In this document: positions 1 to 9,069 of the stretch, piece after piece
How the letters are laid out: each line of letters begins with the position of its first letter
Numbering within the stretch: the first letter of the stretch is position 1
Position numbers and translations under genes: made by a program
The notes under the pieces: model-generated
Databases searched by the model: none
What the model was told of the DNA's origin: nothing
What the model saw: only the letters and a program-made list of their open reading frames with translations
Assembly (NCBI RefSeq): GCF_004851605.1
Contig: NZ_CP031093.1
Span: 2,232,001-2,296,000 of the forward strand
Direction: 5' to 3'
DNA from: Hydrocarboniclastica marina
GTDB lineage: Bacteria > Pseudomonadota > Gammaproteobacteria > Pseudomonadales > Oleiphilaceae
Length of the DNA: 64,000 nucleotides

Positions 1-156
1 AGATCATCTCGTAGTTGTAGATATCTGAAACGAACGTCTCTTTCCACTCGAAGTTACCCTGCAGGTAGTCAAGCTCGAGCGCGGCCGCTTTCCAGACCTC
101 GTAGTTTGGCGCTTCGGCCATCATCTTGCTGAATTTCTTTATTCGACTGTCCATGC
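1..156 (-). CDS. Patatin-like phospholipase/lipase with DUF3336, N-terminal part only
   Basis: Only the first 52 codons lie in the window; the gene runs off the left edge. The visible peptide begins MDSRIKKFSK and continues with a Leu-Asp-Tyr-Leu-Gln-Gly stretch, a Trp-Lys pair and a Tyr-Asn-Tyr-Glu motif. This pattern (ELDxLxG, then W, then YxYE) is typical of the DUF3336 segment that precedes the patatin hydrolase domain in a family of bacterial and fungal triacylglycerol lipases. The ATG at 156 is the first good start after an in-frame stop about 17 codons upstream. The catalytic patatin domain is outside the window, so the family call rests on this short segment alone. It would act on acyl lipids, which fits the nearby mlaA, KAS III and fadD genes, but no operon link can be shown. 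Confidence 0.5.
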
Positions 157-379
157 GGGTCTCGACCTGATCTGGCTCGTGACTGCCCGTATTTCCCCAT
201 GCCTATCAAGCAGGCGCTGGACAAACTCCGGGACGGTTCGGGCACAAGACGCAGCATAAAGCGTATACGGCCTGCTGTGAATGACGCATACCCCTGCGCT
301 GTGCCCCTTTTAGTTACTGCAGTATAGTCTAATCACGCATTTACCGGTCGAACCCAGGCTTCAGCGGATGCTGTGAAGC

Positions 380-1174
380 TCAGAAGTCCTCAAGAAGATC
401 GTCATCACTCGCGAACGGATCGCTGACCTGACCGTCCTTTACCTGATACTCCCGCCGCTGCAGGTAGGCGTTTCGAATTGCCCGGTAACGGTCTTCGCCT
501 ATCAGGGCTTGTTCTGCCGGGATAAGTTGGGCACGCATGTCGATACCGCGTAATGCAAGCAGCGCATACACTTCCGGCGATTCAACGAGGTGGTAGCCAG
601 AGGGCAATTGACTGTCGGTAATGAACCGGCTGCTGTCTCGGACAGTGTTCGGTCCCAGCAGGGGCAATACGACATACGGCCCGCTATCTACGCCCCAATA
701 GCCAAGGGTCTGGCCAAAATCTTCACGCTTCTGGGGCAACCCGAAGCCCGTCGCAACGTCGAACAGCCCGACGACCCCAAACGTTGTGTTGAAAACCAGG
801 CGCCCCGAGGTAATCAGCGAATCCTCTGCCTTAAGCTGCAACAGGTTGTTGAACAGGTTGATGGGCTCTTCAAGATTACTGAAAAAGTTGGAGACCCCTT
901 TGCGCGCGAAGCCGGGAATGTAGTCGAGGTAAGCTTGTGCGACAGGTTTCAAGGTATAGCGATCGACGACATCATTGAATTCAAAAATGGCCCGGTTAAA
1001 GCCTTCCCAGGGGTCGGCCGCACCGTATCCCGGCCGAATAGGCTCATAAAGCGACTGGAACTGCGTGCCACCGCCGGGCGCCGGGGCTTGGGCTTGGGCG
1101 AGGACCGCCGTCGGCAGAGCGCCTAACAGCAACAGAAGAGCATGCAACGCTGTCGAGCGCGTAGTTGAGTTCAT
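380..1174 (-). CDS. mlaA: MlaA/VacJ family outer-membrane lipid-asymmetry protein
   Basis: MlaA removes phospholipids from the outer leaflet of the outer membrane and passes them to the MlaC shuttle. The protein shows a signal peptide (start at MNSTTRSTAL, hydrophobic to about residue 26). It then has the family signature DPWEGFNRAIFEFND, a Phe-Phe-Ser-Asn-Leu-Glu-Glu-Pro segment, the Asn-Thr-Thr-Phe-Gly-Val-Val-Gly-Leu-Phe-Asp helix, the EDFGQTLGYWGV motif and GPYVVLPLLGPNTVRD. Length (about 264 residues) is normal for the family. The open frame continues 11 codons upstream, but the ATG at 1174 gives the cleaner signal peptide. No lipobox Cys is visible after the signal sequence, so it may be a plain exported form rather than the lipoprotein seen in E. 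coli. The acidic C-terminal tail is not part of the core fold. Confidence 0.92.
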   Translation of the reverse strand: MNSTTRSTALHALLLLLGALPTAVLAQAQAPAPGGGTQFQSLYEPIRPGYGAADPWEGFNRAIFEFNDVVDRYTLKPVAQAYLDYIPGFARKGVSNFFSNLEEPINLFNNLLQLKAEDSLITSGRLVFNTTFGVVGLFDVATGFGLPQKREDFGQTLGYWGVDSGPYVVLPLLGPNTVRDSSRFITDSQLPSGYHLVESPEVYALLALRGIDMRAQLIPAEQALIGEDRYRAIRNAYLQRREYQVKDGQVSDPFASDDDLLEDF

Positions 1175-1268
1175 AGGTAACCATCTGATCAGTGTGCGGG
1201 GCGGCAAAGCCAGCCCCGACCTTTGGGCGTTTGTTTTTGGAATTTTTAGCGGGCAGATGAAGAATGAT

Positions 1269-2423
1269 CTAGCGCTTGCGTATGATCACACTGCCGATTG
1301 AATAACCTGCACCGAACGAACAGATCACTCCAAGTTCTTCCGGTGCAAAGTCATCTTTGTGCTGATGGAATGCGATAATAGAACCTGCTGAGCTGGTGTT
1401 GGCGTACTCATCAAGGATGACTGGCGCCTCTTCAAGCGTTGCGTCGCGGCCGAGTACCCGGCGCGCAATCAGCTGATTCATATTCAGATTGGCCTGGTGG
1501 AGCCACATCCGCTTGATGTTATCAGGCTTGAGGTCAAGTTGGTCCAGGTGCGCCAGGATCAGCTCAGCGACCATGGGCGAGACTTCCTTGAACACTTTTC
1601 GCCCCTGCTGGACAAACAGCTTCTCTCCTGCGACCACCGGATTCTGGACGTTTTCAACGGTACTTTCTTCGCTACGGTTAAGAAAACCGGCGTTATTACG
1701 AATATTGTTGGAGAAGCGCGTCTTCAGCTTCATCCCCATTATGTCAAAGCCAACGCCCGGATTGACCCTGTCGCTACGCTCGACCACAACTGCAGTACAG
1801 GCATCGCCGAAGATAAAGTGGCTGTCGCGGTCGCGAAAATTGAGATGGCCGGAGCATATTTCGGGACTGATTACGAGAACGACGTTTGCCTGCCCGGTCT
1901 CGATCGCATTGGTCGCCGCCTGGATCCCGAAGGTGGCTGAGCTACAGGCGACATTCATGTCGTAAGCAAAGCCGTCAATTCCCAAGGCGTCCTGAACCTC
2001 AACCGCAACGGCCGGGTAAGCACGCTCAAGGTTAGAGCAGGCTACGATCACCGCATCTACATCAGCCGCGGAGCGACCAGCCTGGGCCAGCGCTTCGCGG
2101 GCGGCCTGAACCGCCATCTCGCATTGTATACCGGGCTCGTCGTCCGAGCGTGCACGCAAACGCGGCCGCATACGGTTCGGGTCAACAATGCCCGAACGGT
2201 CCATCACGTGGCGGCGCTTGATCCCGGACGCCTTCTCGATAAACTCCGACGACGACGGTGGCAAAGCCGCTATTTTTCCAGCCGCGATGGCCTCAGCGTT
2301 CTCTGAATTGAAACGTTCAACGTACATATTGAACGCTGCCACCAACTCGTCATTGGTAATTGTGTCGGGCGGCGTAAATAGCCCGGTTCCGCTAATCACT
2401 GCTGATGTCACTGGCAACCCCAC
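1269..2423 (-). CDS. Beta-ketoacyl-ACP synthase III, FabH2 type (PA3286-like)
   Basis: This thiolase-fold enzyme carries out a Claisen condensation with malonyl-ACP. The catalytic triad is visible: Cys160 in DMNVACSSATFG, His309 in WLHQANLNMN and Asn342 in EYANTSSAG. The glycine-rich C-terminal SFGAGYSIGSVI motif is intact. The whole chain follows the Pseudomonas aeruginosa PA3286 type, which is known to divert medium-chain acyl-CoA from beta-oxidation into fatty-acid synthesis, rather than housekeeping FabH, which is shorter (about 320 residues). Both candidate starts are GTG: 2423 as given, or 2411. The latter starts at VTSAVISGTG, lies 6 nt after a GGGG and matches the homologue's N-terminus better. 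It lies downstream of hrpA on the same strand, separated by about 400 bp. Confidence 0.9.
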   Translation of the reverse strand: MGLPVTSAVISGTGLFTPPDTITNDELVAAFNMYVERFNSENAEAIAAGKIAALPPSSSEFIEKASGIKRRHVMDRSGIVDPNRMRPRLRARSDDEPGIQCEMAVQAAREALAQAGRSAADVDAVIVACSNLERAYPAVAVEVQDALGIDGFAYDMNVACSSATFGIQAATNAIETGQANVVLVISPEICSGHLNFRDRDSHFIFGDACTAVVVERSDRVNPGVGFDIMGMKLKTRFSNNIRNNAGFLNRSEESTVENVQNPVVAGEKLFVQQGRKVFKEVSPMVAELILAHLDQLDLKPDNIKRMWLHQANLNMNQLIARRVLGRDATLEEAPVILDEYANTSSAGSIIAFHQHKDDFAPEELGVICSFGAGYSIGSVIIRKR

Positions 2424-2823
2424 TTGCCCCGGCAGCTGTATGCCTGCCCCGAGCCTGTATTGAATGGATAGCGTTGTTCGCCTTACGCCGATGCGTTCTG
2501 ACGCTATGCGGTTCAGCCTGTCGCGACGCGATCAGACCAAGCCCCGCCGCGGCTGACGTGTCTCTTCGGGTCGGGCCCCTGACCGGGCCGAACGCGTGAG
2601 AAGGTAATCGGCCCTGCGGGTAAACGACAACATTAGTCCGGATAATAGCATAGCCATTTCAGACTGACGCCCTACGTAGTCTCCCCTACGCCTGAACAGC
2701 TTCAACCAGCCACTGAGCCCAGAAACCTGCCTTTTTCCAGACGCTACACGCGAACCTGGACACATGACGCGCGAGGCTAGACTACACGCGATCCTGGATA
2801 CACTGCACGCGAGCCTAAATGCA
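2424..2823. other. Intergenic region hrpA/KAS III
   Basis: These 400 bases between the KAS III start and the hrpA stop hold no convincing gene. Open frames on both strands (for example 2532-2765 minus) give Arg- and Ser-rich peptides without a ribosome site. The hrpA-proximal end is filled by the 21-bp tandem repeat described separately. The rest is likely the promoter region of the KAS III gene, but no promoter could be picked out with confidence. Confidence 0.5.
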
Positions 2824-2832
2824 CTACACGCG
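2745..2832. repeat. Degenerate 21-bp tandem repeat at the 3' end of hrpA
   Basis: Five copies of a unit beginning CACGCGA start at 2747, 2768 (variant CGCGCGA), 2785, 2806 and 2827, so the spacing is 21, 17, 21 and 21 bp. A consensus is CACGCGANCCTGGATACACTA. The unit at 2827 lies inside hrpA, and the TAG stop at 2824-2826 completes the preceding unit. The hrpA gene end therefore looks like the seed of the array. No spacers are present, so it is not a CRISPR array. Confidence 0.75.
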
Positions 2833-5800
2833 AACGCTTTCCCACTGGCGGTCCAGCCGCTTCAGAGAAACGGTGAACCGGGTTCCCAGCTGCTGTGCGA
2901 AATAGGATACGCGGTATTCCTCAAGCATCCAGCGGTAGTGGATCAGTTCTTTATCCCGCACACCCTGACGCTCCAGCTGGGCCATGCGCTCCGCGTAGCG
3001 GTCCCAGCGTGGCTGGAAGTCATGCAGGAACACGCGCTCTGCCCCCATTTCACGAGGCATCTTTTCATGGCGTATAGCCGCTGCCTGCAAGTACCTGGGA
3101 AATTCTGAAAGCTGAGTCGCAGGGGTTGCGGACAGGAAACCCGGGTGAACCAACTGTGACAACTGGAACTTCAGATCGGCAAGGCTTTGGGCCATAGCAA
3201 TATTTATTTTTCCTTTCAGTGCCTTCGCCACTTCGTGGTGGCGCGCGATTATCTCATGGGCAAGTACGTCCCACCGGACAAGCGCATCGTGAAAATCCCC
3301 CCGCCGGAGATCGTAAATTTCATCCATGGCGTTCTGGCTGCGGGGCAGGTCATCCTCGGGCAGGAAATGAGCCTGGACTGAGGCCATGAGCAGGTCATCG
3401 AGCAGGTCTTTTGCCTTGCCCAAGGGCGCAAACAAAAGAGCTGACGCCTTAAACTTCGGCAGCTTTCGGTCGATGCCATCAAGATTGGGCTGAAGCCGGT
3501 TGAGTAGAAGCCGCGCAAGCCCCCGCCGATGCATTTCCTCCGCCGCGGGCGCGTCCAGCCTCTGGGTCAACCTGACGTTATTCCCCAGATCTTCCAATGC
3601 CGGGAACACCGTAACCTCTACACCCCCCTGGTCGGTCGACGTTCTCACCGGCAGCTTGCCAAAAGCCCATGCCCTGGCCTCAGGAGCTTTAGCCTCACCC
3701 TGCGATTCGCTTTTTGCCACCTGACGCGCCAGAGCTACCTGAGCCGCCTGCTCGTGTTTTTCCAAAAGCCCGAGGATATCCCGGGACTCTTCTATCGTCT
3801 TTCCGTCGTAATCCACGAGCCGGATATTCATCCGAAGATGCGGCGGGAGCTCAGCCTCCTGCCACTGCTCATGCGGGATGGCAACGCCGGTCATCCGCGT
3901 CAGCTGCTCGCCAAGCTTTTTACCGAGGGGTTCGTTCGAAGGGGTCAGATTACCCAGGGCGGCATCGACAAAATCGGGCACAGGAACAAAGTTCTTTCTC
4001 GTCGATTTAGGCAATGAGCGGACGAGATGGATACATTTTTCGCGCAAAAGCCCGGGCACCAGCCAGCCCAGCCGGTGCACAGGCAACTGCTTGAGTGCCA
4101 TCAAGGGCACAGTCATGGTCACCCCATCTGCGGACTGGCCGGGCTCAAAGTAATAGTCCAGCCGATAACTGATCCCCTGCCATTGCAACTGATCCGGAAA
4201 ATTATGAGCCGTATCATCTGCCAGCGGACGCTGAAGCACGTCAGCTTCAGTCAGATAGAAAGCCCGGGCCTCGTCATCGGAGAGCTGGCGCCACCAGCTT
4301 TCGAAATGCCTGCCGCTGACGATATCCGCCGGCAGGCGCTGATCGTAGAACTGGAACAATCCTTCCTCATCGATAAGGATGTCCCGCCGCCGGGTCTTCT
4401 CCTCCAGCTTTTCAACCGTCTCGACCATTTCCCGATTATGGGTGAGAAATCCCGCTTTGCTCTGATACTCGCCCTCAACCAGCGCGCGTCGGATAAATAG
4501 TTCCCTGCAAAGACTCGGGTCTATCCTGCTGTAGTTGATGCTGCGTCGGGGCACCAGTTCAAGGCCGTACAGTGTCACCCGCTCGTAGCCTACCACCTGG
4601 GCGCGCTTCTGCTCCCAGTGCGGCTCGAAATAGCTCCGCTTAACCAAATGCCCCGCCAGGGGCTCGATCCATTCAACATCGATTTTGGCCACAGTCCGGG
4701 CGAAGACCCGACTGGTCTCAACGATCTCCGCCGCCATGATCCATTTGGGTGCGCTTTTAGCAACGGACGAGCCCGGGAAGATCATGAGCTTGCGGTTACG
4801 CGTGCCCTGGTATTCGCGCTTTTCCTCCTTGATAGCAACCTGCCCCAGCAAGCCCGTCAGGAGCGCCTTGTGCAGGCCATCATAGCCAGCCGGCTCCGCG
4901 TTGGGCGTCATGCCCTGTTCTTTGGCGACCAGCACGAGCTGGCGGTGAACGTCCCGCCACTCCCGCATGCGCATATAGTTGAGGAACCGCTTCTGACACC
5001 ACTTGCGCAACTGGTTCTGGCTGAGTTCCTGCCGCTGTTGCTCGAAGAGACGCCATAGATTGACCAGGCTGACAAAGTCGGAAACCTTATCCGCATACTC
5101 GCCATGAGCCTGGTCGCTGGCCTGCTGACGATCCGCCGGGCGCTCCCTTGGGTCCTGTACGCTGAGTCCTGACGCAATGACCTGAACTTCTGCCAGCGCA
5201 TTGTGTTGTTCCGCCGCAAGAAGCATACGCGCCAGCCGAGGATCTACCGGAAGCCGCGCCATGCTGCGCCCGGTTTCGGTAAGACGTCGGCGTGCATCAA
5301 CTGCACCGAGTTCTTCAAGCAGTTTGAAACCATCATTGACCTGGCGTTGATCAGGACCGTCCAGGAACGGAAAGCGGCGTATCTCGCCGAGCCCCAGCAA
5401 TGCCATTTGCAGGATCACTGAGGCCAGGTTGGTTCGACGAATCTCAGGATCGGTGAACTCGGGGCGACCCAGGAAATCGCTCTCCTCGTATAAGCGGAAG
5501 CACAGACCGGGTGCGACCCGACCACAGCGGCCTTTGCGCTGGTTGGCGCTAGCCTGCGATACCGCCTCAATAGGCAGCCGCTGTATTTTCGAGCGGACAC
5601 TGTATCGACTGATACGGGCAAGGCCCGAGTCGATCACATAGCGAATACCCGGGACAGTCAGCGACGTCTCAGCGACATTGGTTGAGAGTACGATGCGTCG
5701 ACCGGTATGTGACTGGAATACCCGCTGCTGTTCCGCCGTGCTGAGGCGGGCATACAGCGGCAGGATGTCCGCATGCCGAAGCGCGGCATCCTGGTCACCG

Positions 5801-6735
5801 GCGTGCCGCAGCGCCTTGCTGGTCTGGCGTATTTCGCGCTCACCCGGCAAAAATACCAGCACGTCACCCACCGGCTTCCCTTCGGCGCGCTCATAGCGGG
5901 CAATTTCAGCCAGGCACTCAATAATTGACGGAGCCCAGCTGCTGTCGCTGTCGCCATCGTCATCCCGGTTAGCGGGCGGCCGGTAAAAAACATCGACCGG
6001 ATAGGTCCGGCCCGAGACTTCAACCACCGGCGCACCGTTGAAGAACCGGCTAAACCGCTCTACCTCTATGGTCGCCGACGTAATGACTACCCGCAGGTCT
6101 GGCCGCTTGGGCAGTAGCTGTTTCAGGTAGCCCAGCAGGAAATCGATATTCAGGCTGCGCTCGTGGGCTTCATCGATGATCAGCGTGTCGTAGCGGTCCA
6201 ACATGCGATCGCGCTGGATTTCTGCCAGCAGAATCCCATCAGTCATGACCTTCATCAGCGAATTTTCGCTGGTCTGATCACTGAACCTCACCTGAAACCC
6301 GACCTGTTCGCCGACCTGGGTTTGCAGTTCTTCAGCAAGACGGCTCGCAACGTTTCGCGCGGCCAGTCGGCGCGGCTGGGTATGACCAATCAGGCCGCGC
6401 CGGCCCCGCCCAGCATCCAGGCAGATTTTCGGCAGCTGGGTGGTCTTGCCCGAACCCGTCTCACCCGCAACGACCACCACCTGATGTTTTTCAATAAGCT
6501 CACGAAGGTCGGCTGCGTGCTCACTGACGGGTAGCTCGGGCGGATACTCAATATGCGGGCGAATGTCCTGCCTGCGGGCAAACGCTTCCTGCCCCTGCGC
6601 AAGCCAGGCGTCGATACGCTTGCGCGTCGCCTCGTCGGGCTTCCCACGAGCACGGGCCAGTTGCTGGCGAATGCGTCCAGCTTCCCGTTGCCGGCAAGCT
6701 TGCATCTCAAGGTCTGTTGGAGGCTGCCAGGTCAT
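2824..6735 (-). CDS. hrpA: ATP-dependent RNA helicase HrpA (DEAH box)
   Basis: Superfamily 2 DEAH/RHA helicase of 1303 residues, the usual size for bacterial HrpA. Walker A is GETGSGKT at residues 91-98 and the DEAH box is at 188-191. Motif III appears as TSATI, and motifs V/VI as STNVAETSLT and QRKGRCGRVAPG. They are followed by the helicase-associated domains and the long DUF3418-type C-terminal region. In E. coli HrpA is linked to fimbrial mRNA processing and to rescue of collided ribosomes; the role here is taken from the family. It is preceded on the same strand by fadD (250 bp gap). The final codons and stop coincide with a unit of the 21-bp tandem repeat. Confidence 0.96.
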   Translation of the reverse strand: MTWQPPTDLEMQACRQREAGRIRQQLARARGKPDEATRKRIDAWLAQGQEAFARRQDIRPHIEYPPELPVSEHAADLRELIEKHQVVVVAGETGSGKTTQLPKICLDAGRGRRGLIGHTQPRRLAARNVASRLAEELQTQVGEQVGFQVRFSDQTSENSLMKVMTDGILLAEIQRDRMLDRYDTLIIDEAHERSLNIDFLLGYLKQLLPKRPDLRVVITSATIEVERFSRFFNGAPVVEVSGRTYPVDVFYRPPANRDDDGDSDSSWAPSIIECLAEIARYERAEGKPVGDVLVFLPGEREIRQTSKALRHAGDQDAALRHADILPLYARLSTAEQQRVFQSHTGRRIVLSTNVAETSLTVPGIRYVIDSGLARISRYSVRSKIQRLPIEAVSQASANQRKGRCGRVAPGLCFRLYEESDFLGRPEFTDPEIRRTNLASVILQMALLGLGEIRRFPFLDGPDQRQVNDGFKLLEELGAVDARRRLTETGRSMARLPVDPRLARMLLAAEQHNALAEVQVIASGLSVQDPRERPADRQQASDQAHGEYADKVSDFVSLVNLWRLFEQQRQELSQNQLRKWCQKRFLNYMRMREWRDVHRQLVLVAKEQGMTPNAEPAGYDGLHKALLTGLLGQVAIKEEKREYQGTRNRKLMIFPGSSVAKSAPKWIMAAEIVETSRVFARTVAKIDVEWIEPLAGHLVKRSYFEPHWEQKRAQVVGYERVTLYGLELVPRRSINYSRIDPSLCRELFIRRALVEGEYQSKAGFLTHNREMVETVEKLEEKTRRRDILIDEEGLFQFYDQRLPADIVSGRHFESWWRQLSDDEARAFYLTEADVLQRPLADDTAHNFPDQLQWQGISYRLDYYFEPGQSADGVTMTVPLMALKQLPVHRLGWLVPGLLREKCIHLVRSLPKSTRKNFVPVPDFVDAALGNLTPSNEPLGKKLGEQLTRMTGVAIPHEQWQEAELPPHLRMNIRLVDYDGKTIEESRDILGLLEKHEQAAQVALARQVAKSESQGEAKAPEARAWAFGKLPVRTSTDQGGVEVTVFPALEDLGNNVRLTQRLDAPAAEEMHRRGLARLLLNRLQPNLDGIDRKLPKFKASALLFAPLGKAKDLLDDLLMASVQAHFLPEDDLPRSQNAMDEIYDLRRGDFHDALVRWDVLAHEIIARHHEVAKALKGKINIAMAQSLADLKFQLSQLVHPGFLSATPATQLSEFPRYLQAAAIRHEKMPREMGAERVFLHDFQPRWDRYAERMAQLERQGVRDKELIHYRWMLEEYRVSYFAQQLGTRFTVSLKRLDRQWESVRV

Positions 6736-6985
6736 TGACTGATTTGAATTCCTGCTAGCGGATGGTTATGAGAGTGGGTTCTGACGCAAGGGTACGGACG
6801 AATGCGACCAACCCTGAATGTGTACGACTGTCGAGTATGGTCACGGCTGTCCAGGATGGACACGGTTAACCCAGAAACAGCGCAGCCGCGGCGGCTAGGA
6901 GAAACCGGCGCGGCTGGCTCTGCTTGAGCGACCTGGTCGGCGATTTCACCAGCCGGGTCGCTCCGCGGGTTTTGGCCCTGAGGTG

Positions 6986-8650
6986 TTAACTATCGCGCAG
7001 TTCCCGGCGAAGAATTTTACCGACGTTCGTTTTCGGCAACTCATCACGGAACTCGATAGTCTTTGGCACCTTGTAAGCCGTGAGTCGCTCGCGGCAATAG
7101 TCCCGGATCTCTTTCTCGGTGACAGACGCCTTCGCCTTGACGGCAAATACCTTCACGGCTTCGCCACTCTTGCTGTCGGCGACGCCAACGGCCGCGCATT
7201 CGATAACGCCCGGGTGGCTGGAGACGACGTCTTCGATCTCGTTGGGATAGACGTTAAAGCCAGACACGATAATAAGGTCTTTTTTCCGGTCCACAATACG
7301 GATGTAGCCATCTTCCTGGATTACAGCCATATCCCCGGTCTTTAGCCAGCCATCTTCGGTGAAAGATTTGCGGGTTTCTTCCGGACGCTGCCAGTAGCCC
7401 TTCATAACCTGTGGGCCTTTGACGCAAAGCTCCCCTGGCTCGCCGAACGGCGTGTCATTGCCATCGTCGTCGATGGTCTTGACCAGCGTAGATGGAATAG
7501 GCAAGCCGATCGTGCCCAGCTGAATGGCACTGGACGGGTTGATAGACACAACTGGCGAAGTTTCGGTCAAACCATAACCTTCGCTGATGTCACAGCCGGT
7601 CACATTCTTCCACAACTTGGCAGTATCGCTGGTCAGCGCCATGCCGCCCGAAGCGGTAACCTTCAGCGAACTGAAGTCCAGCGCCTTGAATTCATCGTTG
7701 TTGCACAGGGCAACGAACAGCGTGTTCAGGCCCAGGAAAGACGTGAAGCGGTGATTCTTCAGTTCTTTGACAAACGCCGGAATGTCGCGCGGGTTGGGAA
7801 TAAGAATGCTGTGGTTCCCCGTCTCCAGCATGATGCCGCAGTTCAGGGTAAACGAATAAATATGGTATAGCGGCAGCGGCGCGATCACGATCTCGCTGGC
7901 TTCCTGGAGATTCTCCTCCAGCATCGGCTTGACCTGAAGCAGATTGGCCACGAGGTTGCGCTGGGTCAGCATCGCACCCTTGGCGACGCCGGTCGTGCCG
8001 CCGGTATACTGCAGCACGGCAATATCATCTGCCTTGACGTCTACAGGCTTGAAGCGGTGCTTGGCACCCGCAGCCAGGACCTTGGGGAACGCCTTCGCGT
8101 TGGGCAGATTGTAGGCCGGCACCATTTTCTTGACGTGTTTTACCGCCATGTTAATGATCGTGCGCTTGAGCGGCTTATGCATGTCCCCCAGCTCAGTCAC
8201 GATCACGTGCTCAAGGCTGGTCTGGGCCAGAACCTGCTCAACGTTGTGGGCCATGTTGGCCAGTACGACAATCGCCTTGGCACCGCTGTCGTTGAACTGG
8301 TGTTCCATTTCCCGCGGCGTGTAGAGCGGATTGGTGTTTACAACCACGATACCCGCGCGCATGGCGCCAAACACCACAACGGGATACTGAGTGATGTTGG
8401 GTAGCTGAACCGCGATCCGATCACCCGGTTTCAGGTTGGTTTCGTTCTGGAGATAGGCGGCGAACTGACGGGAGTAATTGTCCAGATCGCGATAGGTCAA
8501 CGTTACCCCTACGGCGCTGAACGCGGGGCGATCGGCGAATTTGACAACCGCCTGATCGAAGACATCAACCATACTCTTGTATTTGTTGGGATCAATCTCT
8601 GATGGTATGCCCGAGGGGTACTTGTCCCTGAAGAACTGCTCCAGATCCAT
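6986..8650 (-). CDS. fadD: Long-chain fatty acid-CoA ligase FadD
   Basis: ANL-superfamily adenylating enzyme that activates long-chain fatty acids to acyl-CoA at the inner membrane for beta-oxidation. The P-loop-like AMP motif YTGGTTGVAKGA is at about residues 215-226. The motif GYGLTETSPVV, the hinge region KTGDMAVI...DGYIRIVDRKKD and the C-terminal catalytic Lys in KTNVGKILRREL are all present. The length of about 554 residues matches FadD. An AGGAG sits directly against the upstream ATG at 8656 but 6 nt before the ATG at 8650, so the latter is the better start (MDLEQFFRDK). A near-perfect 19-bp inverted repeat lies upstream at 8725-8789. Confidence 0.95.
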   Translation of the reverse strand: MDLEQFFRDKYPSGIPSEIDPNKYKSMVDVFDQAVVKFADRPAFSAVGVTLTYRDLDNYSRQFAAYLQNETNLKPGDRIAVQLPNITQYPVVVFGAMRAGIVVVNTNPLYTPREMEHQFNDSGAKAIVVLANMAHNVEQVLAQTSLEHVIVTELGDMHKPLKRTIINMAVKHVKKMVPAYNLPNAKAFPKVLAAGAKHRFKPVDVKADDIAVLQYTGGTTGVAKGAMLTQRNLVANLLQVKPMLEENLQEASEIVIAPLPLYHIYSFTLNCGIMLETGNHSILIPNPRDIPAFVKELKNHRFTSFLGLNTLFVALCNNDEFKALDFSSLKVTASGGMALTSDTAKLWKNVTGCDISEGYGLTETSPVVSINPSSAIQLGTIGLPIPSTLVKTIDDDGNDTPFGEPGELCVKGPQVMKGYWQRPEETRKSFTEDGWLKTGDMAVIQEDGYIRIVDRKKDLIIVSGFNVYPNEIEDVVSSHPGVIECAAVGVADSKSGEAVKVFAVKAKASVTEKEIRDYCRERLTAYKVPKTIEFRDELPKTNVGKILRRELRDS

Positions 8651-8724
8651 CGCCATCTCCTGTTGTAGTCATGGTGTAGTGAAATGTCGGGGTTCCAATA
8701 CGCTGCCTGGGTTGCAGGCGCGCC

Positions 8725-8789
8725 GCGCGTTAATTTGAAGACCCCCGGCTTGCGCTAGCGGTGCCCGGAAGGTCTTCAAATTGACGCGC
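8725..8789. repeat. Long inverted repeat (19-bp arms) upstream of fadD
   Basis: The left arm 8725-8743 (GCGCGTTAATTTGAAGACC) and the right arm 8771-8789 are reverse complements with one mismatch, separated by 27 bp. As RNA this forms a strong stem-loop. It lies 75 bp ahead of the fadD start and is not followed by a T-tract on either strand, so it is not a typical intrinsic terminator. It could be a regulator binding region, a leader hairpin of fadD mRNA or a small repetitive element. Confidence 0.6.
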
Positions 8790-8811
8790 TTGCGGACGAA
8801 TAGGCTTTCCA

Positions 8812-9069
8812 TTACCCGTCAGACCGGTCGTCAAAGCATGATGGGCCAGCCATTGCCAGTCGACATTTGGCCAAGTCGAGCTGGCGAAGAATAACAGCTT
8901 TGTCACAGGCACGGTAGGTTGACGCGGGCTGAAGCTTACCGTTGCGCGCGAGGATCAGACCGAAACTGCCATCTGCAGAGCCAGGGCCGCCGGCCCTGGC
9001 GGCTGGCACACCAGGGGAAAGGTCGGGCCCAAACTCTTGAGAGGCGTTGCGTTGCGTCGCGGTAGACAC
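8812..9069 (-). CDS. Small open frame overlapping the transducer stop, doubtful
   Basis: An 85-codon frame starts with GTG inside the sequence TAGTG that contains the stop of the upstream TonB-like gene, an arrangement that would allow translational coupling. The peptide has no signal sequence, no hydrophobic segment and no recognised motif; its first half is Gly, Pro and Ala rich. It could be a real small protein of the operon, a decayed gene, or chance in GC-rich DNA. The rest of the 8651-9068 interval holds only the inverted repeat noted separately. Confidence 0.2.
   Translation of the reverse strand: MSTATQRNASQEFGPDLSPGVPAARAGGPGSADGSFGLILARNGKLQPASTYRACDKAVILRQLDLAKCRLAMAGPSCFDDRSDG

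Noticed and set aside
2532-3108. Frames on both strands around the hrpA end (2532-2765 and 2764-3108)
   Set aside because: The first is Arg/Ser rich without a start site; the second is mostly antisense to hrpA and begins in the tandem repeat.
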